A stretch of 64,000 nt of DNA from positions 1-64,000 of the forward strand of contig JAKJHY010000028.1 of the NCBI GenBank assembly GCA_021648845.1, read 5' to 3'. Below the pieces are notes generated by a model, which saw only the letters and a list, made by a program, of their open reading frames with translations, was not told the origin of the DNA and ran no database searches. Of the stretch, positions 54,370-63,278 are shown one piece after another. This DNA is from Mycobacterium sp. MBM. Lineage in GTDB: Bacteria > Actinomycetota > Actinomycetes > Mycobacteriales > Mycobacteriaceae. A program made the position numbers and the translations under genes. Within the stretch, counting starts at the first letter, position 1. Each line of letters starts with the position of its first letter.

Positions 54370-54602
54370 CAAACGGGATCGTGTATCACGCTATTGCACA
54401 CACCTTCGTACCTGCGGCGCAGAGAAATGCCGAAATCGAACACCGGCGTCGGCTGCGGCGAGTTGGTGCGGTGTCGAAGGCCGAAGCGGGGCCGTCGGAT
54501 TGGAGCGCGAACAAATCGAGCGTGAACATTATGTGCTTAACCTGGCCACCGCGGCGGCAGGCCCGGACGATGGAATGGACATCGCCGAGCGAGAGGTGCA
54601 CC

Positions 54603-55454
54603 GTGACAGTTTCAGCGCAGGCAACGCCGCGACGCCGCAAGCCGCACTGGTCGCTGGCCCGCACGTGGCTGCTGCAGCCGGGAATCCCTGGCGGCAGCCA
54701 GTCCTATGACGCGGCGCTGGCCAGTAGCGCCGATGCGGTGGTATTGGACGTCGAGGACGGGCTGCCCGAGCCCGATAAGCCCGCTGGGCGCGTATCGGTG
54801 ACCGAATGGTTGACCACCGGCGCGCAGGCCTGGGTGCGTATCAACAGCGCGGCCACCCCGGCGTGGTCGGCCGACCTGGATGCCCTTTCGCATGCGGTCG
54901 GTCTGCTCGGTGTCATGTTGGCCAAGACCGAATCCGCTGACGAGATCGACGCGACGGCCGCCCGCTTGCCGTCGGGGACGCCGATAGTGGCCCTGGTGGA
55001 ATCGGCGTTGGGCGTCGAGTCCGCCAGTGAGATCGCACGGGCCGCGGGCTGTTCGCGACTTGCCTTCGGGCTCGGCGATTTCCGGCGGGACACTGGGATG
55101 AGCGGGGATCCGGGGGTGCTCGCGTATCCGCGGGCGCGGCTGGTGATCGCCAGTCGGGCCGCCGGTCTGCCGGCGCCGATCGACGGACCGACCCTGCGGG
55201 ATCAGGCCCGCCATCTCGCCCGGGAGACTGCGGTGGCCCACGCCGCGGGCATGACCGGACGATTGTGTCTGGACCCCGAGCATGCCGAGACGATCAACAG
55301 CCTGCTCAGTCCGTCGGCACTGGATATCGAGGAGGCGCGCCGGACCCTTGCACGCCTGGACACACCCGCTGGGGTCTACGACGGCAGCGTCGGACCGACC
55401 CGGGCGCGCGCACAGGCCGTCCTCGACTTGGCCGAGAAGCTGGACCTCGCTTGA
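54603..55454 (+). CDS. HpcH/HpaI/CitE-type CoA ester lyase
   Basis: The GTG start with GAGAGG gives about 283 residues. The core has RTWLLQPGIPGG near residue 20, the metal-binding VVLDVEDGLPEPDKPAGR near 45-62 (acidic pair in DVEDG), VRINSAATPAW near 78, and PIVALVESALGVESA near 126. Mycobacterial CitE-like proteins act on malyl- or citramalyl-CoA-type esters. It lies divergent from the GAF-EAL gene and convergent to the topoisomerase operon. An ATG at 54570 is also in frame. Confidence 0.88.
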   Translation: MTVSAQATPRRRKPHWSLARTWLLQPGIPGGSQSYDAALASSADAVVLDVEDGLPEPDKPAGRVSVTEWLTTGAQAWVRINSAATPAWSADLDALSHAVGLLGVMLAKTESADEIDATAARLPSGTPIVALVESALGVESASEIARAAGCSRLAFGLGDFRRDTGMSGDPGVLAYPRARLVIASRAAGLPAPIDGPTLRDQARHLARETAVAHAAGMTGRLCLDPEHAETINSLLSPSALDIEEARRTLARLDTPAGVYDGSVGPTRARAQAVLDLAEKLDLA

Positions 55455-55487
55455 CCGATGGAGACGGTGTCGGTGCCGGCTGATGTG

Positions 55488-57629
55488 CTAAGCCGGCGTC
55501 ACGTCCGTTCCGGAGCCCTTGGTCGACGCCTTGGCGCGCTTCTCGGCGCGCACCGTGCGCTTGCCACGGACGAACCCCGTCGGCGATACCGTCGCCGACA
55601 CCAGCGTCGTCTCGCCGTTGACGAACGGGTGGAACCCGACACCGGCCCCTCCGCGTCCCTTGACCGGGATATCCGGTACTTCGGTGACTTTCCAGCCCCG
55701 CTCCGAGATCGACAGGATGGCCTCGTCGTTACCACAGGTCAGCGGGAACGCGGCGATGACGGCGTCTGCCGGCTCGCCCGCGGCGAGCTTCACCCCGGCC
55801 ACGCCGTTGCCCGCGGCGCCCTGCGGGTTCACCGCCGCCGGATCGATGCGCAGGATCTTGCCGCGCCGGGTCACCAGTGCCAGATGCGCACCGGGTGCCA
55901 GCACGCCCGAGCACAGCAGACCGGTGATATCCGGCGCCACCGGGATATCGCGGATCTTGAAGGGCAGACCACCGCCGGTGGTGAACTTGATGCGGCCGTC
56001 CGTCCACACCGCCCACCCCAGCCCCGCGGTGAGCAGCTCGCCGTGGCTGTCGGAGAACACCCCGCGGTCGTCCAGGCGCCAAGCGGTGTTGACCTTGCGC
56101 TCCCGGGGACCGTCCTCGTCGGAACCCGCGGTCACCGGGGTGGCTTCGGCGTCGAGCACGGTACGACGGTCGAACTCCGGCCCCTTGAACAGTTTGGCGG
56201 TCTCGACCAGCTCCTTGTCGATGACCTTGCGTCGCGCATCGGGATTGGTGACCAGTTCGGTGAGCTCGGCGAACTCGGCGTCCAGCTTGTCGGCCTCGGC
56301 CTGTAGTTCGATGACGTCGAGCTTGGTGAGTCGGCGAAGCTGCAGTGCCAGAACGTAGTTGGCCTGTTCTTCGTCGATCTCGAAACGGTTCTGCAGGCCC
56401 TGGCGGGCGTCGTCGACGGTATCGGAATTGCGGATCACCGCGACGGCCGCGTCGATGTCGAGGTGGATCTTCATCAGGCCGGCCACCAGATGGCGGCGGG
56501 CGGTGACCTTCTCCAGCCGGTACTCGCTGCGGTGCAGCACCACCGAGTCGCGCAGGTGCAGGAAGGCGCCGATCAGCTCGCGCACGTTCCACCACCGCGG
56601 CACCCGGTCCTCGTCGAGGGCCACCAGGCTGGCGGCGAAGGTGGACTCCAGCGGCGTCAGGGCCAGCAGCTGATCGCGGATCTGCTCGGCGCTGTACCCG
56701 CGTTTGGCGGTGACGACGATGCGTAGGCCGTTACGGCGGTCGGTGAGGTCCGACATGTCCGCCACACCGGACATCTCCCCGGACTCCACCAGTGCCCGGA
56801 TGCGTTCCTGCACAGTATTGCTCGCGACACCGGGCGGTAGTTCGGTGATGACGCAGTTCTTGCCGTCGACGCTGACGGTGCCGCGCACGGTGAGCTGCCC
56901 ACGGCCGGTGGTGATGTAATCCCGAAGCCCCGCGGCACCGACAACGGTTGCCCCGCAACCCCAGTCCGGACCCGGGATGAGCTTCATCAGGGTGTCATCG
57001 GTGGTGTTGGGCCTGGCGAGCAGGGCCCGGCATGCGGCCATCACCTCCCGCGGGTTGTGCGCGGGCACCTTGGTGGCCCAGCCCTCTGCGATACCCATCG
57101 CGCCGTTGCACAGCAGCACCGGCCACTGCGCGGGCAGCATGGTGGGTTCGACCCACTCGCCGTCGAAGGTCGACACCATCGGCACCGCGTGATCGTCGAG
57201 TTCGGCGGTCAGCGCGGCCCCCGGTGCCGACAGCCGCATCTCGGTGTAGCGGTCGGCGGCGGGGATGTCGCCCTGGATGCGGGGGAAGGCGCCCTGCCCG
57301 TCGATGACCTTCACGCGTTGGAATTCGGCGGCCATCAGCGCGGCGGCACCGTACATCGATGCCCCGCCGTGTGGATGCAGGTTGCCGGTGACCGCCGAGC
57401 AGATCTTCGAGGACTTCTGCGGCTTGTTCCCCGGCAGCAGCCGGGAATCGTGCATCTGATACAGCAGGCGGCGTTGACCGGGCTTGAGTCCGTCGAACGC
57501 CGAGGGAATGGCGCGGTCGCTGACGCTGTAAAGCGCGAAGGTCAGCTGGTAGTGGTTCCAGTAATCGTCGGCGCTCTGATCGAGCACCAGATCGGGATTC
57601 TGCTCTGGTACGTCCAGGGTGGCGGTCAC
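55488..57629 (-). CDS. DNA gyrase/topoisomerase IV subunit A-like (extra type II topoisomerase, TopoN-type)
   Basis: The 713-residue protein has the breakage-reunion domain of type IIA topoisomerases: FALYSVSDRAIPSAFDGLKP near residue 31-50, GNLHPHGGASMYGAAALMA near 82-100 and the active-site IPAADRYTEMRLS with Tyr128 preceded by Arg127. It is shorter than GyrA and its beta-pinwheel is atypical (SEIRVAV-like repeats not obvious). The partner subunit lies 10 bases upstream. This matches the second, non-essential type II topoisomerase pair reported in M. smegmatis (with positive supercoiling activity), which is distinct from the ordinary gyrase expected elsewhere in the genome. Confidence 0.9.
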   Translation of the reverse strand: MTATLDVPEQNPDLVLDQSADDYWNHYQLTFALYSVSDRAIPSAFDGLKPGQRRLLYQMHDSRLLPGNKPQKSSKICSAVTGNLHPHGGASMYGAAALMAAEFQRVKVIDGQGAFPRIQGDIPAADRYTEMRLSAPGAALTAELDDHAVPMVSTFDGEWVEPTMLPAQWPVLLCNGAMGIAEGWATKVPAHNPREVMAACRALLARPNTTDDTLMKLIPGPDWGCGATVVGAAGLRDYITTGRGQLTVRGTVSVDGKNCVITELPPGVASNTVQERIRALVESGEMSGVADMSDLTDRRNGLRIVVTAKRGYSAEQIRDQLLALTPLESTFAASLVALDEDRVPRWWNVRELIGAFLHLRDSVVLHRSEYRLEKVTARRHLVAGLMKIHLDIDAAVAVIRNSDTVDDARQGLQNRFEIDEEQANYVLALQLRRLTKLDVIELQAEADKLDAEFAELTELVTNPDARRKVIDKELVETAKLFKGPEFDRRTVLDAEATPVTAGSDEDGPRERKVNTAWRLDDRGVFSDSHGELLTAGLGWAVWTDGRIKFTTGGGLPFKIRDIPVAPDITGLLCSGVLAPGAHLALVTRRGKILRIDPAAVNPQGAAGNGVAGVKLAAGEPADAVIAAFPLTCGNDEAILSISERGWKVTEVPDIPVKGRGGAGVGFHPFVNGETTLVSATVSPTGFVRGKRTVRAEKRAKASTKGSGTDVTPA

Positions 57630-57639
57630 GGTGATCTTT

Positions 57640-59673
57640 CTAGGTCAGGTCCAGAGCGGCGGTGTCGACACGGGCGGCGACATCGGCCATCCACGTGCGC
57701 CGGCCTTCCGGTGGCCCGCCGAACAAGATGTGATGCAACTTCTTGTCGGCATCGTCGGGTTGCAGCCGAATGACGGTGCGCCGCTGCGGGTCCAGCACGG
57801 TGTTCCAGAAGTCATCGGCATCCATCTCGCCGAGACCCTTGTTGCGCTGCACCTCGACCTTGCGCTTGGACCTGGCCTTCAACTCGGCCACGGCGGCATC
57901 GCGTTCGGACTCGTCCTGGCAGTAGATCCGCTCGTTACCGTCCTTGACGACGAACAGCGGCGGCAGCGTCACGTAGACCATCCCGGCCTCGACCAGCGGA
58001 CGGTAGAAGTCCAGGAACATCGAGATGAGGCTGGAGTTGATGTTGCCGCCGTCGGGGTCGGCGTCGGAGGCGAACAGGATACGGTCGTACCGGCACAGCT
58101 CGGGATCGCAGTTGTCGCGCAATCCACAGCCCAGGATCCGCTCGATCGAGTCGAACTCGTCCTTGACCCGCGCCTTGCTGATGGCGAACCCGTACACGTT
58201 GGGCGGCTTGCCTTTCAGCGGGAAGGCCGCCTGGAAGGTGGCATCGCGCGCGGCCTTGATGGTGCCCAGCGCCGAGTCGCCCTCGCACAGGAACAGCTCG
58301 GCACCGGAACCGCGCCCCGTCTCCCGGCTGGGCAGCAGCTTCGGCGGAAGCGACAGGTTGGTGCCCAACCCCTTGGCCTTCGATGCCGCCCGCGAACGGG
58401 CCTTGGCGCCCTCGGCGCTGCGGCGCGCCCGCGCGGACTCCAGCGCCAGCTTGGTCCACAACGACACCGCATCGCCGTTGGCGGGATTGGCCGCCCAGAT
58501 GGTGACGCTGCGGGCCACATCGGGGGCCATCGCCACGTTCAGCGAACGCGAGGACACCGCGGTTTTGGCCTGGGAATCCCACGCCACATCGGGTGCCCGG
58601 GTGTCGACGGCCAGCGCACTCACCGCGACGAAGTCCTGCGGCTCCGGGCCGTCCTCACCCTTGGCCAGGCCTAGGTCACGGATCCGGGACGCCCGGTCGG
58701 CCAGTGCCTCCGACAGGCCCTTCATGGCGGCGCTCAGGTGTGATCCGCCGCCCGGGGTGCGCACCGTGTTGCAGAATGCGGCGACGGTGGCCGGTTCGGC
58801 GGGCCCGGCGGTCAGCGACCAGCGGAACGGGGTGGGGCCGCGCCCGGTGGTGTATTCACCCCGGCCCTCCACCACGGCGCGCACCGCGGGTGGCGGGGTA
58901 CCGGCCGCGGTACACATCAGGTCCAGCAGCGTGTCGCTACCCCACGGCCCGTGGAACGGATCCAGCAGTGTCGCAGGCACCTCGTCACCGGGCCACCCCT
59001 CGTCGACGACGATCAGGTGTACGCCAGGGGACATCCGGGCCGCAGCATGGGCACGTAGCAGTACTTCGCCGACGTCGATGGTGGAATCCGGTACCACGGC
59101 CCGGTCGAAGAGGATGCGCACCGTGGTGCCGTGCGCGTCGGGCTTGCGGTTTCCGGTGCCGCGCAGCTTCTGGGTGTCGGCGCGGGTGAACGGGGCATCC
59201 GGATCGAAATCCTTGCCCTCGAACGACCCGGGGTAGCCTGCGCCAAAGCTCTGCAGGTAGGTCTTGCCGGCTCGACGCACCGTCACATCCGTGCGGGCGG
59301 AGATGAATACGGCTGCCGCGGCGCCGATTCCGTTCAGTCCGGCCCCGGTGCTCGACGCGTCCGAATGCGCGGAGAACTTGCCGCCGGCGCGCGCGGTGCC
59401 CAACGTCTTGACGATGCCGTTCTTCCCGGTGACGGGGTCGGAGTCGACGGGAAGGCCGCGGCCGTCGTCGGCGACGCTGACCGACCCGTCGGCGTGCAGC
59501 GTGATGGTGACGGTGGATCCCCCGTGGCTGGGGTCGGCGACCTCTTCGATCGCGTTGTCGACCAGCTCACGCAGGGCGGTGTTGAGCACATCGAGGCCCA
59601 GGTTCACCGCCGGCCGCAAGCGCGTGTGCTGGACATCGTCGAGCTCGGTGATGTCTGCGGCGTTGTAACTCAC
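57640..59673 (-). CDS. DNA gyrase/topoisomerase IV subunit B-like (TopoN-type partner)
   Basis: The 677-residue ATPase subunit has the GHKL site: ELVDNAIEE at 36-44 with Mg-binding Asn40, and DDGRGLPV at 69-76. The transducer has CNTVRTPGGGSHL near 301. The TOPRIM metal sites are EGDSA at 464-468 and DADPDGGN at 537-544, followed by NKGLGEMDADDFWNT near 609. It starts with GTG. It forms an operon with the subunit A gene (10-base gap). The heterotetramer should bind ATP and strand-pass DNA. The pair resembles the atypical M. smegmatis enzyme. Confidence 0.92.
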   Translation of the reverse strand: MSYNAADITELDDVQHTRLRPAVNLGLDVLNTALRELVDNAIEEVADPSHGGSTVTITLHADGSVSVADDGRGLPVDSDPVTGKNGIVKTLGTARAGGKFSAHSDASSTGAGLNGIGAAAAVFISARTDVTVRRAGKTYLQSFGAGYPGSFEGKDFDPDAPFTRADTQKLRGTGNRKPDAHGTTVRILFDRAVVPDSTIDVGEVLLRAHAAARMSPGVHLIVVDEGWPGDEVPATLLDPFHGPWGSDTLLDLMCTAAGTPPPAVRAVVEGRGEYTTGRGPTPFRWSLTAGPAEPATVAAFCNTVRTPGGGSHLSAAMKGLSEALADRASRIRDLGLAKGEDGPEPQDFVAVSALAVDTRAPDVAWDSQAKTAVSSRSLNVAMAPDVARSVTIWAANPANGDAVSLWTKLALESARARRSAEGAKARSRAASKAKGLGTNLSLPPKLLPSRETGRGSGAELFLCEGDSALGTIKAARDATFQAAFPLKGKPPNVYGFAISKARVKDEFDSIERILGCGLRDNCDPELCRYDRILFASDADPDGGNINSSLISMFLDFYRPLVEAGMVYVTLPPLFVVKDGNERIYCQDESERDAAVAELKARSKRKVEVQRNKGLGEMDADDFWNTVLDPQRRTVIRLQPDDADKKLHHILFGGPPEGRRTWMADVAARVDTAALDLT

Positions 59674-59858
59674 TGGTCGTTCTTCTCCATAAAAAGCCGG
59701 GGCTGCCGGGGAAATCGTAGTCGGTTGCGACGACAGAATCCCGCATCACTGCGCGCCGTCGGCGCGACGCACCAGGTCACCGGGCCTGCACCGGCACGTC
59801 CCGATCGTGTCGTACCGGACGGCCGGCTCGTCGGGGGTGACCTGCAGCACAGTCGTTC

Positions 59859-60899
59859 TCAGTCCGACCGCGACGCCGGCTCGAGGGCGGCGCCGGGCCG
59901 TCTGAGGCGCCACGGATACCGCTCGTGCGGCCACAGCTTCTCGATCGCGGCATTGAACTCGGCGCCGAGCAGCACCGCGATCGCGGTGACGTAGAGCCAG
60001 AGCACGACGGCGATCGGTAGCGCGAGTTGCCGGTAGATGCCCCCGTTGGACATGAAGAACGACAGGTAGGTGCGAAGTGCCGCGGAGGCCAGCAGCCACA
60101 CCAGCATGGCCAGCAAGGCTCCCGGTAGATCGCGGCGCCACGGGGTTTTCCAGGGAACGCCGAGGTGATACAGCGTGGCCAGCGCCGTCACGATGAAGAC
60201 GATGATGGCCGGCCAGAACAGCAGGTCCAGGGTGCGCAGGCTCGTCTCGGCGACGGCATCGGATGCCAAGGCGCGCACCAGCCGGGGCCCGGCGACCAGC
60301 GGTGGGAGTACGGCGATCGCCCCGAGCAGACCGCCGAGGGTGAGGCCGAGCGCGAGCAGGCGTTGCCGCCACAGTGATCTGGGGGTGAATCCATAAGCGA
60401 TGGTGATGGTTTCCAGAAATCGGTCCACGGCTCGTGAGCCGGTCCAGATGCTGATCAGCAGGCTCAGCGAGACCACACCGCCGCGCGTCTGGGCAAGCGC
60501 GGTGGAGACCGTGGCCTCGTAGGTGGCGTAGGTGGCGTCGGACAGGAACGGTTTCGGCGGGTCGAGGACCACGCGGCGCAGGCTCTCGGCGCCGGCCGCT
60601 CCGAGAACCTCCGCCACGAATCCGAGCGACCCGACAACCGCCAGCAGCAACGCGGGCAGCGAAATCAGGGTGTATAGCGCCGCTTCGGCGGCCAAGCCGG
60701 TGACCCGATGCTCGACGGTATGACGTCCGGTTGTGGCAATCAACCGCCAGGTCTGGGCGACCGGCGCCGGGCAGTGGCTCAGGAACGAGTCGGCACGGGT
60801 CCGGGTTGCTGTGCGCGCCGCGGCGAGGCGATCGGCGGCCCGGTCACGCACCTGCCGGCCGGCGGCCGCGATCGCCGAGCCCTCCCACCACCGCAACAA
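59859..60899 (-). CDS. YihY/BrkB-family membrane protein
   Basis: The 346-residue protein has six hydrophobic segments and YihY/BrkB landmarks: RVTGLAAEAALYTLISLPAL near residue 65, GGVVSLSLLISIWTGSRAVD near 140-159, ALATLYHLGVPWKTP near 240, and YVTAIAVLLGAEFNAAIEKL near 304-323. The function is unclear; the name virulence factor BrkB is historical. The only usable start seen is TTG; the frame extends to 60971 with no ATG or GTG, so the N-terminus is doubtful. A 15-codon ATG frame (60948 leftwards) with GGAG overlaps the start region in another frame. Confidence 0.85.
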   Translation of the reverse strand: MLRWWEGSAIAAAGRQVRDRAADRLAAARTATRTRADSFLSHCPAPVAQTWRLIATTGRHTVEHRVTGLAAEAALYTLISLPALLLAVVGSLGFVAEVLGAAGAESLRRVVLDPPKPFLSDATYATYEATVSTALAQTRGGVVSLSLLISIWTGSRAVDRFLETITIAYGFTPRSLWRQRLLALGLTLGGLLGAIAVLPPLVAGPRLVRALASDAVAETSLRTLDLLFWPAIIVFIVTALATLYHLGVPWKTPWRRDLPGALLAMLVWLLASAALRTYLSFFMSNGGIYRQLALPIAVVLWLYVTAIAVLLGAEFNAAIEKLWPHERYPWRLRRPGAALEPASRSD

Positions 60900-61143
60900 G
60901 ACGGGCGTTAACGATGGCGGGTCGTCGTGGGCTGGCCGTTCTTCGTCGTCGGCATCGTGTCGCTCCCTTCAGCGGTGACCGCGGCGATCAGCTCGTGCTA
61001 CCCCGATGATGCCGACCCCAAACGCGGGCCACCGCCGGGGGGAATCGGACGGGACAATCAGCGACCCGGTGCGTGCGAGGACTAGAGTCACCCGGTTGGC
61101 GCCGGGCAAGAACCGGTGCCGAAATGGATGACGAGGATGGCAC

Positions 61144-61896
61144 ATGCCCGGTTGGCTCGAAGCGGCGTGGTGGGGCCTTGTCGCCGGCGGTGCACTGCTG
61201 GTGGGCGCCGCGGTGGGCTGGTATGTGGCGGTGCCGGCGCGAATCATCGCCTGGGTGATGGCATTCGGTGCCGGTGTCCTGATCTCTGCGTTGTCATTCG
61301 ACTTGATGGATGAAGCTGAGCGCACCGGAGGGCTGGTCGCCACTGCCCTCGGATTCGTCGGCGGCGCCACCGCCTACGTGGCGGCCAACGCCGTGCTGGC
61401 CCGCCGCGGTGCCGCACACCGCAAGCGGTCCGGTGGCCAGCAACCCTCGGAGGCGGAGAGCAAGGGTTCGGGGGCGGCCATCGCCATCGGTGCGTTGCTG
61501 GACGGGATCCCGGAATCGGTGGTGCTCGGCGTGACGCTGATCGACGGTTCCGGAGTGGGTCTCGCGGTGCTCGCCGCGGTCTTCATCTCCAACCTGCCCG
61601 AAGGGCTGTCCAGCGCCGCCGGAATGAAGACTGCCGGCCGCCAACGACGGTACGTTTTCGGCGTCTGGGGAACGATCACCGTCCTGAGCAGCGTGGCCGC
61701 CATGATCGGCTACCTGACTCTGGATGGGGCATCGCCATTCCTGGTCGCGTTCATCACTGCGGTTGCCGCAGGGGCGATTTTGGCGATGATCGCCGACACG
61801 ATGGTCCCCGAGGCATTTCAACGGACCCATCTGCTCACCGGTCTCATCACCGCGCTGGGCTTTCTGGCCGCGTTCGCCATCGAGCGGGCGGCGTGA
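61144..61896 (+). CDS. ZIP-family metal transporter
   Basis: The 250-residue polytopic protein has seven to eight hydrophobic spans. The ZIP signature helices are recognisable as ALLDGIPESVVLGVTLIDG near residue 115-133 and FISNLPEGLSSAAGM near 149-163, where Asn, Pro-Glu and Asp-Gly pairs line the metal path (HNxPEG in classic ZIPs becomes SNLPEG). A His-poor polar loop (RKRSGGQQPSEAESK) separates helices 3 and 4. Uptake of Zn or Fe is expected. It converges on the FNT gene seven bases away. Confidence 0.85.
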   Translation: MPGWLEAAWWGLVAGGALLVGAAVGWYVAVPARIIAWVMAFGAGVLISALSFDLMDEAERTGGLVATALGFVGGATAYVAANAVLARRGAAHRKRSGGQQPSEAESKGSGAAIAIGALLDGIPESVVLGVTLIDGSGVGLAVLAAVFISNLPEGLSSAAGMKTAGRQRRYVFGVWGTITVLSSVAAMIGYLTLDGASPFLVAFITAVAAGAILAMIADTMVPEAFQRTHLLTGLITALGFLAAFAIERAA

Positions 61897-61903
61897 GCGG
61901 CGG

Positions 61904-62728
61904 TCAGTCGCCCTCGGCCTCGGCGTCGGCGCGCTCCTCCCGAAGACGGTCCTTGCTGCGCAGCAGCCGCAGCACGGTGACCAACCCGAGGCCGCCGACG
62001 ATGTTGCCCGCCAGTACATACCCGAACCAGCCGAACCAGTCGAGGTAGCCGAACGGCACCTCGCCGGTGCTCAGTGCGCCGAAGATCAACAGCGAGTCCA
62101 GGATCGAGTGGAACATCTGGAGGCCGGCGAGCAGGAACGCACCGGCGACCGCGGCGGCGATCTTGCCGAATACCGAGTCGGTGCCGTGCTGCATGCGGGT
62201 CATCAAGGTGATCGCCATACCGCCGAGCAGCGACAGCGTGACCGTTTCTGCCGATATCGGGGCGGTGACGAAGTGGGTGGCCGACTCGACGGTCTGCTCG
62301 TGCAGTTTCGGGAAGGCCTGCATGATCAACCACATCAACACCCATCCGCCGGCAAGGTTCGCGACCAGCGTGCCGGACCACAACTTCAGCAGTTGCGGCA
62401 CGCTGGCGCGTTTCGCGGCGACGGTCGTGATGGGGATGAGGAACCCTTCGGTGAACAGTTCACTGCGACCGAGCAGCAGGGCGAGAAAGCCGATGGCGAA
62501 TGCGAGGCCTGCCAACAACTGGTCGCCGGTGGCGTGCAGGACGGACAGGTATGCCAATACTCCCATCGCCACTTCGGTACCGCCGAAGAATCCGGTCACC
62601 AGCACCTCACGCCAGCTGCGATGCAGGCGCTGGGTGCCCTCGTCGACCATTCGGTTGAAGGCGTCTTCCAGTTCGTCCTCGATCGGGCTGCCGGAACTGC
62701 CCAGCTCGCGTTGGCTCGTGTTGCTCAT
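61904..62728 (-). CDS. Formate/nitrite transporter (FNT) family protein
   Basis: From ATG 62728 (GAGG site) the protein has about 274 residues. An acidic N-terminal tail is followed by six spans: LVTGFFGGTEVAMGVLAYLS, LLAGLAFAIGFLALLLGRSE near 72-91, GTLVANLAGGWVLMWLIMQA near 119-138 with the FNT loop NLxG, AITLMTRMQHGTDS near 172, and FGYVLAGNIVGGLGLVTVLR near 235. The LGRSELFTEGF loop near 87-97 fits the FNT fold, which transports formate, nitrite or related anions. The frame is open further upstream but without protein character. Confidence 0.88.
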   Translation of the reverse strand: MSNTSQRELGSSGSPIEDELEDAFNRMVDEGTQRLHRSWREVLVTGFFGGTEVAMGVLAYLSVLHATGDQLLAGLAFAIGFLALLLGRSELFTEGFLIPITTVAAKRASVPQLLKLWSGTLVANLAGGWVLMWLIMQAFPKLHEQTVESATHFVTAPISAETVTLSLLGGMAITLMTRMQHGTDSVFGKIAAAVAGAFLLAGLQMFHSILDSLLIFGALSTGEVPFGYLDWFGWFGYVLAGNIVGGLGLVTVLRLLRSKDRLREERADAEAEGD

Positions 62729-62858
62729 CGAGGGTTCCTCACGACGCTGAGTGGAGTTGAGATCCAGTGGAATTGGCCCTGGAATTGGTCTTGGCGCTGG
62801 CCGACGCACCGGGTGACACGTCGGATGCGTGCCGATGCCTGTGCACCTCGTCCACCGG

Positions 62859-63014
62859 CTAGGTCTCGTCGGCGATCTGGTGGCGGTCCTGGTGGCGCCC
62901 GGGCGCATCTGGGTCGCCATCCTTGTCGTCGAGTCGTTCCTGCATCGCGGCCTGCTCGTCGGTGACCTTGGTGGCGTCCTCGGGAACGGGTGATGGGCTG
63001 TGGTGGTCGGTCAT
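62859..63014 (-). CDS. Small hypothetical protein (51 residues)
   Basis: The ATG at 63014 gives an acidic, His-rich hydrophilic mini-protein (MTDHHSPSPVPEDATKVTDE, ending RHQDRHQIADET). No motif is recognised. It is placed one base after the stop of another mini-gene, and the two are probably co-translated. Mycobacterial genomes often carry such short disordered proteins next to transporters. Coding status is uncertain. Confidence 0.5.
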   Translation of the reverse strand: MTDHHSPSPVPEDATKVTDEQAAMQERLDDKDGDPDAPGRHQDRHQIADET

Positions 63015-63015
63015 G

Positions 63016-63159
63016 TCAGCTCTGTGCCTGGTCCCGGTGCTTCTGGACGACGTCCGGGTTGACCTCGCGGGTCGCCATCCCGCCGGTGCGTCCCTGATCG
63101 GTCGGTCCGGGCGGTGTCGTGCTCTTGCGGGGGTCGGCGGTGCGGGCATCGTGGTTCAT
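63016..63159 (-). CDS. Small hypothetical protein (47 residues)
   Basis: An ATG at 63159 opens a 47-residue frame ending VNPDVVQKHRDQAQS. The composition is hydrophilic and Thr/Pro/Arg-rich, and the VNPDVVQKHRDQ tail looks helical and conserved-like. No ribosome-binding site is evident at this ATG; a second start at an internal ATG (MATREVNPD) is possible. It lies directly upstream of the 51-residue gene with a one-base gap. Confidence 0.45.
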   Translation of the reverse strand: MNHDARTADPRKSTTPPGPTDQGRTGGMATREVNPDVVQKHRDQAQS

Positions 63160-63278
63160 GGAGGGGGGATGCCCCGAACCGGGGGTTTCCACGCCTGTTT
63201 GGCGATAGCGGGGAACGGGAAGCCATCCAGCGCACAGGAACCCCTGGGCCGTTGTCGGGTGAATCGTTCGGGGAGATC

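Noticed and set aside
57619-59236. Long plus-strand frames opposite the topoisomerase B gene
   Set aside because: The minus-strand GHKL and TOPRIM motifs are decisive. The opposite frames lack any family pattern.
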